From the NCBI RefSeq assembly GCF_000283155.1, contig NW_004454180.1, forward strand, positions 21,101,577 through 21,165,576: 64,000 bases of DNA. The letters are read 5' to 3'. The notes under the pieces were generated by a model. The model did no database searches. It had not been told where the DNA came from and was given only the letters and a program-made list of their open reading frames with translations. Position 1 is the first letter of the stretch, and each line of letters starts with the position of its first letter. Of this stretch, positions 1 to 13,659 are shown one piece after another. The position numbers were made by a program, and so were the translations under genes. The DNA comes from Ceratotherium simum simum (taxonomy: Eukaryota > Chordata > Mammalia > Perissodactyla > Rhinocerotidae).

Positions 1-117
1 TTTTTCTTTGATCAGTTCGTTCTATTTGGAGAATGTCAGCCCGAGTTTCCAGCAATTCAGGCAACCCAGAGTGAGCTTTGGGGGACTTATACGTTCTTTT
101 CCACTTGGTTTCCTCAC
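1..117 (-). CDS. Candidate internal coding exon, truncated by the window edge
   Basis: Read on the minus strand, a branch-point-like ATTAAC, a run of about 12 T and CAG (118-120) form a strong splice acceptor. The 117 bases after it hold one open frame: two bases finish the previous codon, then 38 codons without a stop to the window edge. The peptide is charged and helix-prone, containing KWKRTYKSPKAHSG and later LPELLETRADILQIER. I do not recognise the protein, and no donor site is visible because the sequence ends. The two other frames have stops. In AT-rich DNA a 38-codon open frame in one of three frames is not rare, so the acceptor carries much of the weight. If real, the DNA to the right is intron or upstream sequence of a minus-strand gene. 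Confidence 0.4.
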
Positions 118-120
118 CTG

Positions 121-785
121 AAAAAAAAAAATAGGAGTTAATAAAAACAACACTTTAAACTTGCTGAGTGTCTTAAGTGAAACATTATTGTGTGGCTTGG
201 CACAGAGATTGCCCTGAATATACCGTAGCTGTTATTACATCCCAGACACCATCACCCCGAGGTTGAACAGCTACAGGGTAAATGCACACTATAATATAAA
301 TAATTGATTTTATTTCTGAGTAAGTACTAGCACACTTGCCATTTCATCAAGATACCAACATGCTTTCCTTTATACGTGTGCCCCTACAAATTGCTAGTTT
401 TTTTGAAATAATATAATCACACGACCCAAGAGTCAAAATCATATAAAGAAATCTTTATACAGAGAAATCCTGCTCCTATCTTATCTCCGTTTACCAGTAG
501 AGATAATTGTTTTTATAATTCTTGGGTTTTGTTATGCTCCTTCCAGCGTTTCTTTAGGTAAATGCTAGCGAATATCTCTATATATTCTTACACGCACTCT
601 TCTTACATAAAAAATAACACGCTCTAGACAGTGTTCTGTTCAGTTTGTGATGACTTTGGAGGCTGCTCTCACTGGGCTTGGAGGCAAGGATGCAGTAAAC
701 TGGGAGGGAGTTTCCTCTTTACCGCTGGCCCCCGTCTCATTTAATTCCCAGGAGTGGCTTTACTGGCTCTGATGTTCTCCTGGTG
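121..785. other. No recognised gene or repeat; possible intron next to the edge exon
   Basis: AT-rich unique-looking sequence. The first bases hold the polypyrimidine tract and branch-point candidate of the exon at 1-117. I see no open frame with coding character and no repeat I can name. Confidence 0.4.
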
Positions 786-905
786 TCCTCCTCCACCGAC
801 CTTTACAAACTGTGGTCACTCCTCCCCTCCAGCACCTAACACAATGCTGGGCACACAGACAGAGATAATAAATAATAAGTGTTAGTTGAATGAATGACGA
901 ATAAA
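786..905 (+). repeat. L2 LINE 3' end fragment
   Basis: The stretch reads 'agcacctaacacaatgctgg' and then 'ttgaatgaatga', the usual 3' end of mammalian L2. Old and truncated. Confidence 0.6.
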
Positions 906-2084
906 GTAAATACCTCAGGGCCGGAGACACGGCGTCCTTGTGTGGCACACCACAGCACTCCTGCCAAAGCATCTCTCCCTGTTGCAAATTAACACGCCTC
1001 GAGGATTTCAGCAGCTCTGTGGGGATAGCATTTAGTATGCTAGTAAAATATGGAGAAATGTATTTTTCTCTTACAATGAGACAGTCTCAGGTGCTCATAA
1101 TTGTGCTCTGCACTCAGCCAGTTTTCAAATATATTAAAAAATGATTCATGATGAGTTAGGCAAAGCACATTATGCAAATTATAGACCTAAAATATAGTTT
1201 AACTCCAAAGACTCAATTCCTCTCACACTTTAAATATTAATCATTTGGTTCATACATCTGATTGTAGGTCAAAAAAAAACTGGAATAAAATCACTGATTT
1301 TCCGGTACCCAGTTGTATCTTAACGCATTTCTGTCTAGCTGGAATTTGAAATAAGCAGTGGAGAAAAGATATTGAGTTATTTTATAGAATAGGATTTGGA
1401 GTTTGTGATGACAGTTAATAAAATTTCCATTAAGGGAAACTGAACTGAAATTTAATCACTTGGTCAAAATTATAATTGTCCATTTAGAGTTTGAAATAGT
1501 TAAATTAAACGATGCTGGCATCCCATTTAAGTTTTCACACCCAATTCTGTTGAAAGATAAAGCTTCAGAATTTTGTCACACCCTGCGTGGGTAACTCACT
1601 CCTCTGCAGTGAAAGCATAACGCAGTTTTACACTAAGTTTTACCAAACCCTTTCAAAGAAATAGTCTCTACTCATGGGACGAGAAGTATCTAAGCAGATT
1701 TTGTTTTGGTGTATTCAAATTCAATGAAATTTGTAAGATTTCGTATTTAACTCATAGATATATTTTACTATGGATATGGATTACTATGAGGCAAGCTCAC
1801 ACACTTAGAAGATCAAATAACTTGCAAAACTAGGAAATCCCAGAACCTGAATTTATCATGAGTATCATTACTTTAATCCTCAAAAGATATAAGAATAATA
1901 AAATGGCACTTGCTGTGATCTATTTTCAAAGAAAAGAAGGCAACCTTTCTGAAATACGAAGATTGTTTTAGACTCCTGTTATTTGGGCTCTTATGAGATA
2001 AGCACCACAGTGTCTTATGTCACATTGCAAGTTTGACCAAGGCACATGCCATTAGTCGGTTTGTTCACATCTAAGAAATAGAAT
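906..2084. other. No recognised gene or repeat
   Basis: AT-rich sequence with many stops in all frames. Nothing nameable seen. Confidence 0.4.
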
Positions 2085-2756
2085 AGTCCCCCCTTATCTG
2101 CCGGGGGATATGCTCCAAGACCTCCAGTGAATTCCTGAAACTGTGGATAGTACTGAACTCTATATATACTATGTTTTTTCCTATACATACATACCTTTGA
2201 TAAAGTTTAATTTATAAATTAGGCACAGTAAGAGATTAACAACAGTAATAATAAAATAGAATAATTATAATAATATACTATCATAAAAGTTACCATAAGT
2301 CTTAGCAGCCTCAGCATACGATTTTTTTTTTCCTTAGTTTGTTCAGAACTTCCACCTTTTCACTTAAAGGAACCATTTTGTGGCTTCTCTTTGGCGTATC
2401 TGAATTGCCAGCATCACTACTCTTGCACTTTGGGGCCATTATTAAGTAAAATAAGGGTTCCTTGAACATAAACACTGCGATACCATGATAGTTGGTCTGA
2501 TAACCAAGAGGGCTACTAAGTGACTAATGGGTTGGTAGCAGATACAGGGTGGATCCCCTGGACAAAGAGATGACTCACATCCTGGGGAGGATGGAGCAGG
2601 ATGGTGGGAGATTTCATCGTACTACTCAGAACAGTGGGCAATTTAAAACTTGTGAGTTTATTTCTGGAATTTTCCATTTAATATTTTTGGACCAAGGTGT
2701 GCCACAGGTAACTGAAACTGCAGAAAGCAACACCCCAGGTAAGGAGAAACTGCTGT
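2085..2756 (-). mobile_element. Tigger-type (pogo/Tc1-mariner) DNA transposon, internally deleted
   Basis: The left end (about 2085) matches a Tigger-family terminal repeat (ccccccttatctgccggggg). The right end (about 2730-2755) carries the degraded inverse, with 'aactgaaactgcagaaagc'. The first and last bases are next to TA, as expected for this superfamily. On the minus strand from 2439 downward a transposase N-terminus can be read: MAPKCKSSDAGNSD, then KMVPLSEKVEVLNKLR at about 2327-2385, the start of the DNA-binding helix-turn-helix. The rest of the transposase is missing, so this is a dead copy. Confidence 0.85.
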
Positions 2757-2879
2757 ATAAATAAATTGAAGAATTTTTTACTTTCATGTGACTTGCAACT
2801 AGTAGGTAAGTCCTGGAGAGCTAATGCCCAGTATAGTGAGTACAGACAATAATACTGTGTTATAAACATCTAACTTGCT

Positions 2880-3066
2880 AAAAGACTGGATCTTAGTTAT
2901 TCCCACCACAAACAAGAAATGATAATTATGTGATGTGATAAAGGTGCTAATTTTCACTACAATGGCAATTATATTACAATATATAAATGTATCAAATCAA
3001 CACGTTGTACACCTTAATTTTACAAAATGTTGTATGTGAAATATATTTCAAAAAATAAAAAAGACG
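2880..3066 (+). repeat. L1 3' UTR fragment
   Basis: Resembles the end of an old L1M 3' UTR: 'gataaaggtgctaattttca', then 'cacgttgtacaccttaattt', then an A-rich end (aaaaaataaaaaa). Confidence 0.6.
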
Positions 3067-3430
3067 CTGCCAACTATTAAAAAAATTAAGGAAAATAAAC
3101 AATTTTAAACGTAAAATTTAAATTTTGATTTCCTAAGATTTTCAAAAGTAACATCACTTGATGCAAAGTACTTCTAATTGCAAACAAAACTTTAGCCCTT
3201 AAAGCAAGTGAAACTCTTATAATTTATACTGAGAGTCTTTATTCTGCAGTTAGTTCAAGTGTTTGTTTTAACATATATAGGGTATTGAAGCACGTCTACA
3301 AGTCATCATTTTGTCCAGTTCAAACTGACATTCAAACTAAGATAAATATGAATACCTTAGATAACAAACACAATGAAATGTAGCACAATTAAATAAATGA
3401 AATTCTAATGGTTTGAAAATATAATGTTGC
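3067..3430. other. No recognised gene or repeat
   Basis: AT-rich; nothing recognised. Confidence 0.35.
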
Positions 3431-3590
3431 TGATGGGTCATTGCAATGGGAATCAGAATTCCTGACATGGATGTGTGGTCTTAAGCAAACTACCCTCAAG
3501 TTTTGGGGGGAGTCTCAGTTTCCCCATGTAAAATGGAGATATTGGACCTAATCATCGCTGACCAATCTTTCCAGGTCTACTTGTCGACGA
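3431..3590 (+). repeat. MIR SINE fragment
   Basis: Contains the MIR core and 3' signature 'tctcagtttccccatgtaaa' followed by atggagatattgg. Confidence 0.7.
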
Positions 3591-6199
3591 CTGTGTGAAA
3601 GGGTAACTTGCCCTCAAGATTTTCCTGTGATAGTTCTGATAAAATTTCTTCCCACCTCTTTAAGATTTTGAAAGAAAAATTGTTAACCATTTTCTGAGGA
3701 CATCCCTTTTCACTTTTCAAACCAATAAAGACAACATTTCCCTCTGATTGGGAGAAAACGATTTGGATCATGTTACCAGTGATCTCTGAATTGCTAAAAT
3801 AAGTGGGTGCCTAGTAGACCTTATCTTCCCTGATCTCTGTGGCTTTAGACATTGAGAGGCTCTTTCATTTCTGAAACTGCCACCTCCTTTGACTTTCCGA
3901 TAGCATTTTTTTCTAATTTTTCTCTTCTTTCGGTGGCCACACAAGTATATTAAATTTAGTATGCTGGAACTGAGCTCAATAAATTTGACCACAAAAAATT
4001 TTCCTTTTCCTGTATTTTATTCCTTAGTGAATGGTGTTACCACAGACAAAATCATAAACCTCAGAAATTTGGAAGTTTGGAAGTTGAAAAAACCAGCCCG
4101 TGCTTAGCTCACCAGGCAATGCATGGTGGTGTAGAGTTTCAAACACCATGAAGAAGGGGCAGATTTTTCTTCATGCGAAGGTAAATTTGCTCATCGAGTC
4201 TCTGTACTTCTGGAGTAAACATAATGCAATGTCTTCTCTGCACACATTTCGTTACTTCAGCCCATTGTTAACTGTGATACTGTCCAGTACTATATATCAA
4301 TTTATTTCCCCCTATTTTTATCCAGTTCTAGGCAGGAAACAGATGCAGACTTAAATTGGGTAATTTGAGAAGAATTTAGAGGACTGTTTGCAAAGATATG
4401 AGCAGAGTATAGAAAAGCTACAGCTACAAAAGATAGTATCTACAAGGTGCCATCACCCTTCGTGGGCCAGAATAAGCAGAGGAGGAATGTAACTGAATCC
4501 AGAACTGAGTTTCTTGTGGAGACGGATATTCAATTAAGAGTTTGATGGAGGGATGCAACCTACCCACCATTACCCTCTCTCCTCCTGAAATTTTGTTCTG
4601 TAATTTTTGCTCAATTTTCTTAGTGATCATCAAATAATTGTAGAGAGATTCCCTTAAATGTCTGAACCAATAAGTCTCCTAAACCTTGTCAGGGAGCTCT
4701 GTGCACATGGTGGATATATCTTCCATGCTGAGGCAGACATTTTACAACACTTACCTTTCATTTCTTGTTGGTACAGAGCCTCTAGGTCAGGCATAGGTGC
4801 ACATGTAGATCTTACTGGGCACTTATCCAGCCCTGGCCATGGACACACACCTACAGATTTGCATGGCCTTCAGAGTCTCAGAAATATGCCCTAGCTTTCA
4901 AAGCTACCTAGTTACATATCTTCCCAGCTTTTCCTTTATGTTTTTAGTAAGACTGTTGTTAGGCCCAAGTGTTGTAGGTAGCTGTGGTGCCAAATAATTG
5001 CCACTGATTGTTTTTTGACAACCTTCCCCTCTCAGAGAAAAGGTTGTTTGTAGTGAGCTGGTGAGCTCACTACTAGCTGGATGAGTTCTGAGTCAGGTCA
5101 AGCAGAGATAAACCTTGTAAACAGGATTTTCCAAGGAACTGCCAAACAGGTCAAATGATGAAAATTGTCTGAGAATTGGGTTTTGGAGGAGCTCTAATTA
5201 CTTCTTCAGAGGCTGCTAGAGTGCTAGTTTTCATCATGATCGTGGGGCTATTGGTTTTCGAGGTGACCATGGTTCAGAGAGATTTGGATGGGATTAGGGA
5301 AATTAAAACATCACAAAATTCACTGTTCTTATCAAGATGCAGCTGTTTTTCTTAAATAATCTTTGTGGTGTGACAAGCTTTTGTTTAATTTCCAAAGTTC
5401 ATAGAAAGATGATTTTGACAATTTTTGCCAGTGTGCTCATTGCTTTTATGGGGGAGAAGATTTTTGGAGGTCATTTTCACTGTTTCTACTGACTTCTTTC
5501 TTCCTTAGTATATTTGCTTTCTTATTTTTCCATGTGGCTCTTTTAAACCTTCTCAAACAAAAACACATCCTTCCTCCCATCACCATTAGCTGATGTAATA
5601 CTTAACTGATAAATGGAATCCAGAGATACAAACTACCTACGTGTGTAATTACATTTCCACCTACCTCCTTTTCTAATGGAAGATGTGATCCCTTTACTAT
5701 TTAGAAATTCAATCCATTCATCTGTGCTATAAACATCACCTCCTCTTTCATACTCTAGGGCTCCATTCTTCTGTCTTTTGAATTATCATGTTTTCCTTCT
5801 TTACTGTGTGATGACCAGAAATATGCTACTATTTATAATATCTTCACTATTAAGTTTCCCTACTAATCACTGTTTCTCTACTATTCACTGAACAACTTCT
5901 CTGCTCACCTTTTTGCCTAAGGGTCACAGATGTGTTGCCCTTAATTCTCCCTGTTTTCTTAACTCCAATTCCCAAGAAAGGAGCCTTTCATGCAGAGCAG
6001 AAAGCTGTGTCAGCATCTGGGGGCAAACATTGGGTCTAGGAAGGTCTTGGGTGAAGATAGGCTAGCTGAAATAACATTAAAAATAGTGACAGGAGGTATA
6101 GTTTCATGTCTGGAAGGTCTAGATGCAACAATAATATGTTTGAATATCAATCATCCTTAATATCAATATCCTGTCAATAAGCCCTTAATTATATGGAAT
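3591..6199. other. Unannotated stretch; no gene seen
   Basis: No convincing open frame, RNA gene or named repeat. A perfect 10-bp inverted repeat with a 4-base loop (arm gtagtgagct, loop ggtg) lies at 5050-5073. The part after about 6000 may belong to the 5' UTR of the L1 element to its right, but I cannot show this. Confidence 0.35.
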
Positions 6200-6539
6200 A
6201 AAGAGAAGTGAAGGTGGTACTGAAAGGCAAAGGGAGACTCAAGTACTGTGATGCAGAGAATCTCTGAGTACAAAACCAATACCCTGTCCCAATATCATCC
6301 TGGCTGCAGGCTCAGACACTTTTAAGTGGAATAACCCTGAGCAGACACAGCAGGAGTGGCTGACAACCGCAGCTGGAGGTTTTAGGTTTACGTCCAGAGC
6401 TGTACCTCTGTTCCCAAACTTCTTAAACTAAAGTGCCATCACAGATCAATTCAACTCTTTCTAATACTTTTCACCTTAGCTGTGAGACATAAGAAAGAGC
6501 CTCTATTCTCTAGTAAAAATATGTAATATTACTGTCCAA

Positions 6540-7330
6540 TCATCACTCTTCGTATCTACACCATATCCAGTATACAATGAAAGAATATAAATTATATGGA
6601 GAAGCAAGAATATAGAACCTATATTTAAGCAAAATTTATGCAACAGAAACCAAGTCAGAGATGACTTGGATATTAGAAGGAGCAGACAACTTGACGATAG
6701 CTATTATTAATATGCTCAAAGTATTACAGGGACATATAGAAAAATGGGTAAACAAATACAGAAATGGAAAACACAAAACAAAAGCAATAGAAATTCTAGA
6801 TCTGAAAAATATAAAATAACTGAAATCTAAAACTTTGGAAGGTTTGACAGGAAAAATGACCACCACAGAAGAAACGATTAGGGTAAAGGCAGGTCACATA
6901 AATGCCCAAAAATGAGGCAAAAAGAGAAAAAAAAAAGACTAAAAAGACTGAACTGAATCAGTCATCTATAGGGCAGTATCAAGCAATATAATGTATTTGT
7001 AATTTGAATCCCAGAAAGAGAGGAGGAATGGGGCATAAAATACATTGGAAGAAATGTTGGCAAAACCTACTCAATTTGCTGAAAATCTTAATCCACAAAT
7101 CTAAGAAGCACAAATCACAAACAGAATAAATGTTCATAAATCCACAGCTAGGGACGACATTATCAAGCTATAATAAACTAAAGATGAAAGAGTAGATTCT
7201 AAGACTATTCAGGGTTAGTGGTTACATATTCTATACAGGCAAACAGCAATAAGAAGCACGATTGAATTTTCATCAAACGATGCAAGCCAGAAGACAACAG
7301 AGTGATAGCTACTACGAGTGATCTAGCTGC
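6540..7330 (+). repeat. Old L1 (L1M-type), 5' part around ORF1
   Basis: Shows typical old-L1 phrases around ORF1, such as 'aagaaattctag-tctgaaaaat', 'ctaagaagcacaaatcacaa', 'tccacagctagggacgacat' and 'caagccagaagacaac' (hyphen marks divergence). Many indels and stops; no ORF1 protein survives. Same orientation as the ORF2 end at 7530-8525, so both are probably one L1 with a large internal deletion. Confidence 0.65.
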
Positions 7331-7529
7331 GTCTTTGAGGAGTGTATTAAAGCAAAGTGAAGGGAACCTTTCAGGTGTTGTTTAAGGATTATAGGTGAGG
7401 TTGCGGACAATGTTACAGGAGGTAGAGCACAGGAACAAGTGCAGGGTTGGGTCAGATGCAAAGAGGAAGCAACAATGAGGTCATGGAGAAATGAACAAAG
7501 CACGGAGTGTAAAGCACCCAGAATGTAGA

Positions 7530-8525
7530 CTTACACATGTACAGATGATTTTTGACAAAGGCACCAGTATAATTCAATGGGGAAAGAAATCTTTTAAACG
7601 ACTGGCACTTGACTGATTGAGTATCTATACAGAAAAAACTAAACCACAGCTTATGCCTTACACTATACACAAAATTACTATACAAAAATTCACTCAAGAT
7701 AGCTTACAGACCTTGATGTAAAAGCTAAATTTAGAAAGTTCAGAGAAGAAAGCATAGGAGTGTATTGTTGCAATGTGAATGAGGCTTCAGATTTCTTAGA
7801 GAGAGTGTAAAAAGCATTGAACTGCACTTCATCAAAATTGAAAACTTTTACTCAATGAAACACACGGAAAATGAAAAGCAAACCACAGACTTGGTAATCA
7901 GATGCTCAGTACAAGTATTCATCAAAGGAATAATATTCACGTTATACAAAGAACTCTTCTAAGTCAATAGCAAAAAGGACAGCAACTCAGTAAAAAATGG
8001 GCAACAGGCTTACATAGGCATGTCATAAAAGAGAATATGCAAATATGCAATAAACACATGGAAAGATTCTCAACAGTATCCCTCATTAGGGAAATGAGTG
8101 TTTAGCCACAATAAAGTCCCACTACTCACTTAAATAGCTAATACTAAAAAGACTAACAAATCAAGTGAACAGGATGGGGAGCAACAGTTTTCTGTATATA
8201 TTCTCGTAGATGTCCCATAGATATAAACGTACAAGTTCTTTGGATAACCATTTGCAGTCTCTTGTTAAATTAGATATACACCTACTTTATAATTCAACAA
8301 TTCCATTCCTGGTATTTACTCAAAAGATATGAAAGCACAAAACAACATGTCCAAATGTTTATCACACTCTTTTCATTATAGCAAAAACCTGGAAACTTCC
8401 ATGTGTCTATCAACTAGAGAATAAATAAATACTGTGATAGAATCATAGAATGACATTCTATTCAGCGATCGAAAGGAACTAACAAAACAGAACTGATACA
8501 TGCAACAACATGGATGAATTACAAA
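7530..8525 (+). repeat. Old L1, ORF2 3' end and start of 3' UTR
   Basis: Follows the classic L1 ORF2 tail in order: 'acttcatcaaaattgaaaac', 'atacaaagaactcttctaag', 'aaaaaatgggcaacaggctt', 'tatagcaaaaacctggaaac', then 'atgcaacaacatggatgaat'. Frameshifts and stops throughout, so no reverse transcriptase product is possible. Confidence 0.9.
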
Positions 8526-8529
8526 AACA

Positions 8530-11500
8530 AAAGTTCTGCTTCAACCCTCCTTCTTGATTAGATTTCTTTCTTGAAACAAAAGAATTAGATAAGTAGATTG
8601 ATTGCGTTGTATTTTACTGTAAAATTTTCTGCATATTTTTCTATCAAATACATTTACTACTGAGTACTCTTCTGCCATGTCAAAATATAAATTCAGGGCA
8701 TGCAAACTCTGCTCGTTACCACATAAAACAAAAACACAACAAAAAACTGTTTTTTAATCATATTGTTTGGTGATCAGGAAGTGATGATTTAATCATTTTA
8801 ACTGTGAATGGTAATTTGGTTCCTTTATAGGCAGTTTGCTTTGTTTTGGTTACATTTTGGGAAAATGGAGGTTTGGGTAGTAATGTAATGCAGTATAATT
8901 TTTTTTTCCTTTAACACAATGGAAATAGCTCCAAGTTAGTGTTTTCTGGAAGAATGTTTAATTTTTGTAAGCAGTTTACTAATATTAAGCAGGAGATGGC
9001 TGTATTTGGTTCCCCCTGCATTTGCCCCTATCTGATCTCATGAAGTGTCCCCGTGAAGTCTCTGTGAGAGAGATATGCACAGGAGATAATGCCACAGAAA
9101 TCCAAGTCACATTTTTTTCTTAAATATACCTGTCTTTTTCCTCAAATACCAAAGCAGAGGTTTCTTCTGAACTGGGGTGTGTAAATATGTAGGATTTCCT
9201 TCCACTTTTCTCGACTACACAATCTCTTGCTGGTGCCTTTTAGTGGTTTGCAATATGGACCTCGAGACAAGCAGTGTCAAGAAAAGAAACTGACCCGGCT
9301 TCCTCCATAAGTTAGAGCTTGCCCTAGACTGGTTGTTGTTCCAGCAGCCTAAGAGAAAAAGACAAAGAGAGAACTACTCTGATTTTTTATTTGATTCTCC
9401 ACTTCTAATTATGCACAGCCCCCTTCACCAAGATAGTTCATCAGAACAGATTATACAATAGGTGCTATATGATGCTACAACACACAATGGGATGCCAATA
9501 TGTATATAACACGAACCCAATTTTACACGGGGGATCCCCATTTCCACAGAGAAGCTAAACAAACAAAATCTTGGTAGCCTCTTTTTCATTTTTAACATAC
9601 GTTTTCAAGTGCTACAAAATATAGTAGATATATCAGAGAAATGAGTTTTAAAATATCTTCTCCCCAATTTCAAGGAAGATTTTTTAAAACATTTCATAAA
9701 GTTCTTTGGCCTGCTATGCTTTATGTTTTGACTGATTTTTACGTGATCTCATAAGCCTTAAGTTGACATGTGAACCACAGTCTTACATTCATCAACATAG
9801 TCACTGGGGAAGCTTGCCAAGTCTCTGTCACAGGTCGTTGTGCTGTCTTTTGTTAAATGGAGAAATGTATCTCTTATAAAATGCTTGTCTGCTACACAGA
9901 GTAGTAGAATAAACTACCTTTATCAATGTTCACTTTTCTCATGTTCCCTCCAAGATTGTTTAAAATCATATTTGTTTGTTAATTTAATTTGTCTTTTAAG
10001 TATAAACTCAAATACCATCATTACCTTTTCAGGTGCTATAATTTTTACTTAATGCCAGCATAATCAAGATTTTAAATTAGCCTCTAAATCTATACTCTTG
10101 CTTCTTTCCTCAAAAGGTAGAAACAAAGTTAATTTTCTGAAATGTTTGAGCAAGATATAAATATCAAAAATATTTCCAGGAGTCTTATTTTATAAAAAAA
10201 GAAAAAAAATCATAACGCTGGTAATATATTTGATGAAGAAAAAAATAGTAAAAAGTAAAGTAAGAGCATTATTTCACAGTGTGTCTGTATGTGTGTGTGT
10301 GTGTATTTGCATGTGTTTGGAAGTAAACAGATGTTACCAACCCTATAATTATCACTTGTCTGTCTATTCCTTAAAAATAGCTAATTTGCAATATTTTTGT
10401 TCTTAAGTCAGATATTTTCAGAGGAAAGATCAAATGGAACAGAAAAAAAATTACTCTGAAATTTTTATCTGGTGTTGATCCATTTAATCTTGAGCTCAAC
10501 TACCCGGCAGCACTTTTCCCTTAAACTTGATTATTAGTCAGAAAATACTTCTTGTCAGACTATAAAGAAAAGCTTTCTAAATCCAGACTCCTGTGAGGTC
10601 CTCTTGTTTTCAGGAACTCAGGAGCCAGTACGATATATTTGTTCGATTTAGGATGGAGTTGTGATTTTTGTGGCTGTACTTGTTCATATTGTGTTTATTT
10701 TCTGGAAAACAGAAGTTCTTAAATCATTCCATGAAACTCATAGTGGTTTCAGATAAGCTCCATGGCGGCTTTTATTTCAAAGAGCTTAATGTTGGATAAA
10801 TAAAAATGCCCTCTTCTTCATATAGAATCATTTCACAGTGTTTTTCTAGCAACATTGAAGAATTTATGGGGATCCACATAACCTCTCTGGGCACTATTCC
10901 TGTTACAAATCACTCTTATTTGCAGAACAGCTGGAGTTTCGGGCTGCAGTCAACTGCTTTGGAATAGAATGAAATGACCGAAAGACAGCTCTCACCCTTT
11001 CTTACCTAGCCTAAAGGTAAGCCTCACATGTTGTCCTATCAGAACAAAAGCAATCTTCTGACCCAAGTGGGGACTAAGCCCATAACCAGTTTTCAACCTC
11101 TGTTAAGTGGTCCACATTGCAAAATCATTTATCGAAGTACTAAAAAACAAGAAAATAGATATTTTAACCAAAGTTTTAGTTGAGACCACACTGGAATCCC
11201 GTTTACGACATAAACCAGTGCATCTGGTCTCTAGGACCTCAGTGTATTGTTTGTGACAAGAAGGGGTGCAGTTAAATTCTGCTTCTAAAATTCCTTGTCT
11301 TCTTCCCCCTGTGATTATGAGCATATTTCTTCTCCAGCCAAGTTCACAAAGGATTTAAATGAAAAATAGTGGCGCCATGTTACACCTACGTGGTCTTCAC
11401 TGTAGCTCAAGATGAATGGAGCTTTTTCCACTTTAGCAAAGGGAGAACTGTGTGTTTTTTAAGTACCTGATTTTTAAGCAATGTACTTGATTGATGTTCT

Positions 11501-13655
11501 TGAATTGATACTTCCAGTTCCTTGCTTAAACCAGGGGTGCATGTATGCGAGAGAAGCTCATCAGTGCAACAGCTCCTACAAATGTGATGCTTTCCGATTT
11601 TAGATAGAAAATGTCTGTCTTGGACCTTTGTTTTCTTCATCCCCACAGTGGGTTATTTGTACCATTCCTCGAAATATCATCTCACTTGGCAGCATTTCAT
11701 TAACTGAGGGAGTGAATTTGTCAGTGTTCTCATAGAGAGCTGTATTTATATTTATCAGGGATTGCTTTTACATATTACGAGCTCCCTGCAGTCCTGGGAA
11801 CGCCATGGAGAGCTGTCAGTCCTCTGTACTTCTTGCCTATTAAATTCAAACAGCTCAGAAATAGCCTAGGCCCAGCCTATAAATGAAGCTTTGCAGAGCA
11901 GTCTATCTCTTTTGCAAGGGTCAAATCATACTGACATTTTTTTTCAAGCTGTGTTTTATTACTAGCTGAAAACCAATGGAATATAAAAATAAAAAAGAAA
12001 TTTATTGTCATTATGAGATGAATTTTCATATGAAGGCAATTGTCACTATATTTTACTGTTTAATCTCTATGCATTTATTTGTGTTGGGCCAATTCAGTAC
12101 TTATTGCTTTTTGGCTTAAGGAGAGGATATTTCATAATGTTGAGATTCAATGCGTGTTGCTAGTTTTGCTGATGACCCCGGCTTTACTATTCGTTACGCA
12201 TTCCACTAAGTGACCACGAGAAAGTTGCAGCCAAGTTCATGTTATCACAAGTATTTGAGACAATCATATAATTCTACTTTGTTATCTCTCTCCGTGTTGT
12301 GATATCAAAAGTCAGCTTTTGGTAAAACTTTCTGCTATAAAAGTTTCACAAATACATTGAACAATGGACTATGTCTTCTCTAGGCCTTATAAAATGTCAA
12401 AAAAAGTACTTTAAAATACTTAAAAATAATAGACTCTTTAACATCAAGGAGTAAGTTCCTCATAATCTCAGCTCCTCTTTTATATTTCTTGGTTCACTAG
12501 TTGTGTCACTCAGTAGGTCTGTGTTAAGTGTTAATTTATCTGATGGGTTTGCTAGATGTGGCAATATAAACATGGATAAGACACTTTCACCACCCTTTAG
12601 GAGTTTATTGTGTTATGTAATCTAAAATCTTCATGAATTTATTCTCAGTCTTCATAACCTCCTTGAATTAACTGCTGCATCAGGGGAGAAGACACTAGGA
12701 AGGATATGAATAGATGTATAATAAAGGAGACACAGTACCGTGGGAAAGGTAAGGGTGTTTGACCTAGAACGACAGGATTCCTGACCCTGGCTCTGTCCAG
12801 CACTCAGGGATCTTAGGTGAGTCCCTAGAATCTCTAGATTACCGTGTCCTCAACTCACATGATAAGAAGAGCTCTTTTGCTTATTGGAAGGTTTGGAAGT
12901 GATATTGAGGTCAAAACAACATTTGGCATATATTCTGCCTTTAATAAAATGAATGAAAGTCATAACTGGTTCCATCATCCCCATACACTTCTAAAGAGAA
13001 ACCAAGAACAAGAACTTGCCTCTCAGGAAACTTTTAAGCTATTTTTGCCCCCTTTTCTATCGCCTTAGTGGCTGTTGAACTAACTCCCGACAGGGCTCAT
13101 TCATGAGGTCTTTTTCCTTTTTGTTAATTTTCACATAGACTAAAAAAAAGAGAGTGACAGAAAAATGAAATTACCAGGAAAGGAGAAAAAAAAATTGGAG
13201 TTTTGTAAAGCATGGGGACTCTATACCACTTATTTCTGTGATTCAGAGCAAAAACAGTGGCTGGCACATAGTCAGTTCGCAATAAAATTTTGTTAAACTG
13301 AAAACAGACACCTCTAAGGTATTGGCCAGAAAAAAAAAAAAATGCTTTCTTCACTTTGTAGACAATGGAAAAACTTCAAGAAGAATAATTGATGATCAAA
13401 TCCCAAATTCTTCTAAATAACTGCTATTTGTCTTGCTATTATTGAATAGCACAGGAAGGAAAACAGGATTCAGAGAAATGTTGTTGAGGTGGAAGAGAAA
13501 GGCACTGTACCCATCTGAAAGCTGACACTCTCCTCATAACATTCACTATAGCGACAGGCAGTTATTGTGAGCCCGCCTTACGGAAAATGCAATGTCATGT
13601 TGGTAAAATACATAAAATGCAATAACATATAAATCCAATAATAGAAAAATATAAT
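8530..13655. other. Long repeat-poor stretch without recognised gene
   Basis: About 5 kb in which I identify almost no interspersed repeats, apart from a short GT run (about 10278-10305) and a weak MIR/L2-like 'tggctggcacatagt' piece near 13259. No open frame looks coding. The repeat density contrasts with most of the window. It could be intronic or regulatory DNA, but sequence alone does not decide. Confidence 0.4.
10278..10306. repeat. GT dinucleotide run
   Basis: Imperfect (GT)n with one pure block of 14 bases. Confidence 0.8.
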
Positions 13656-13659
13656 AGTG

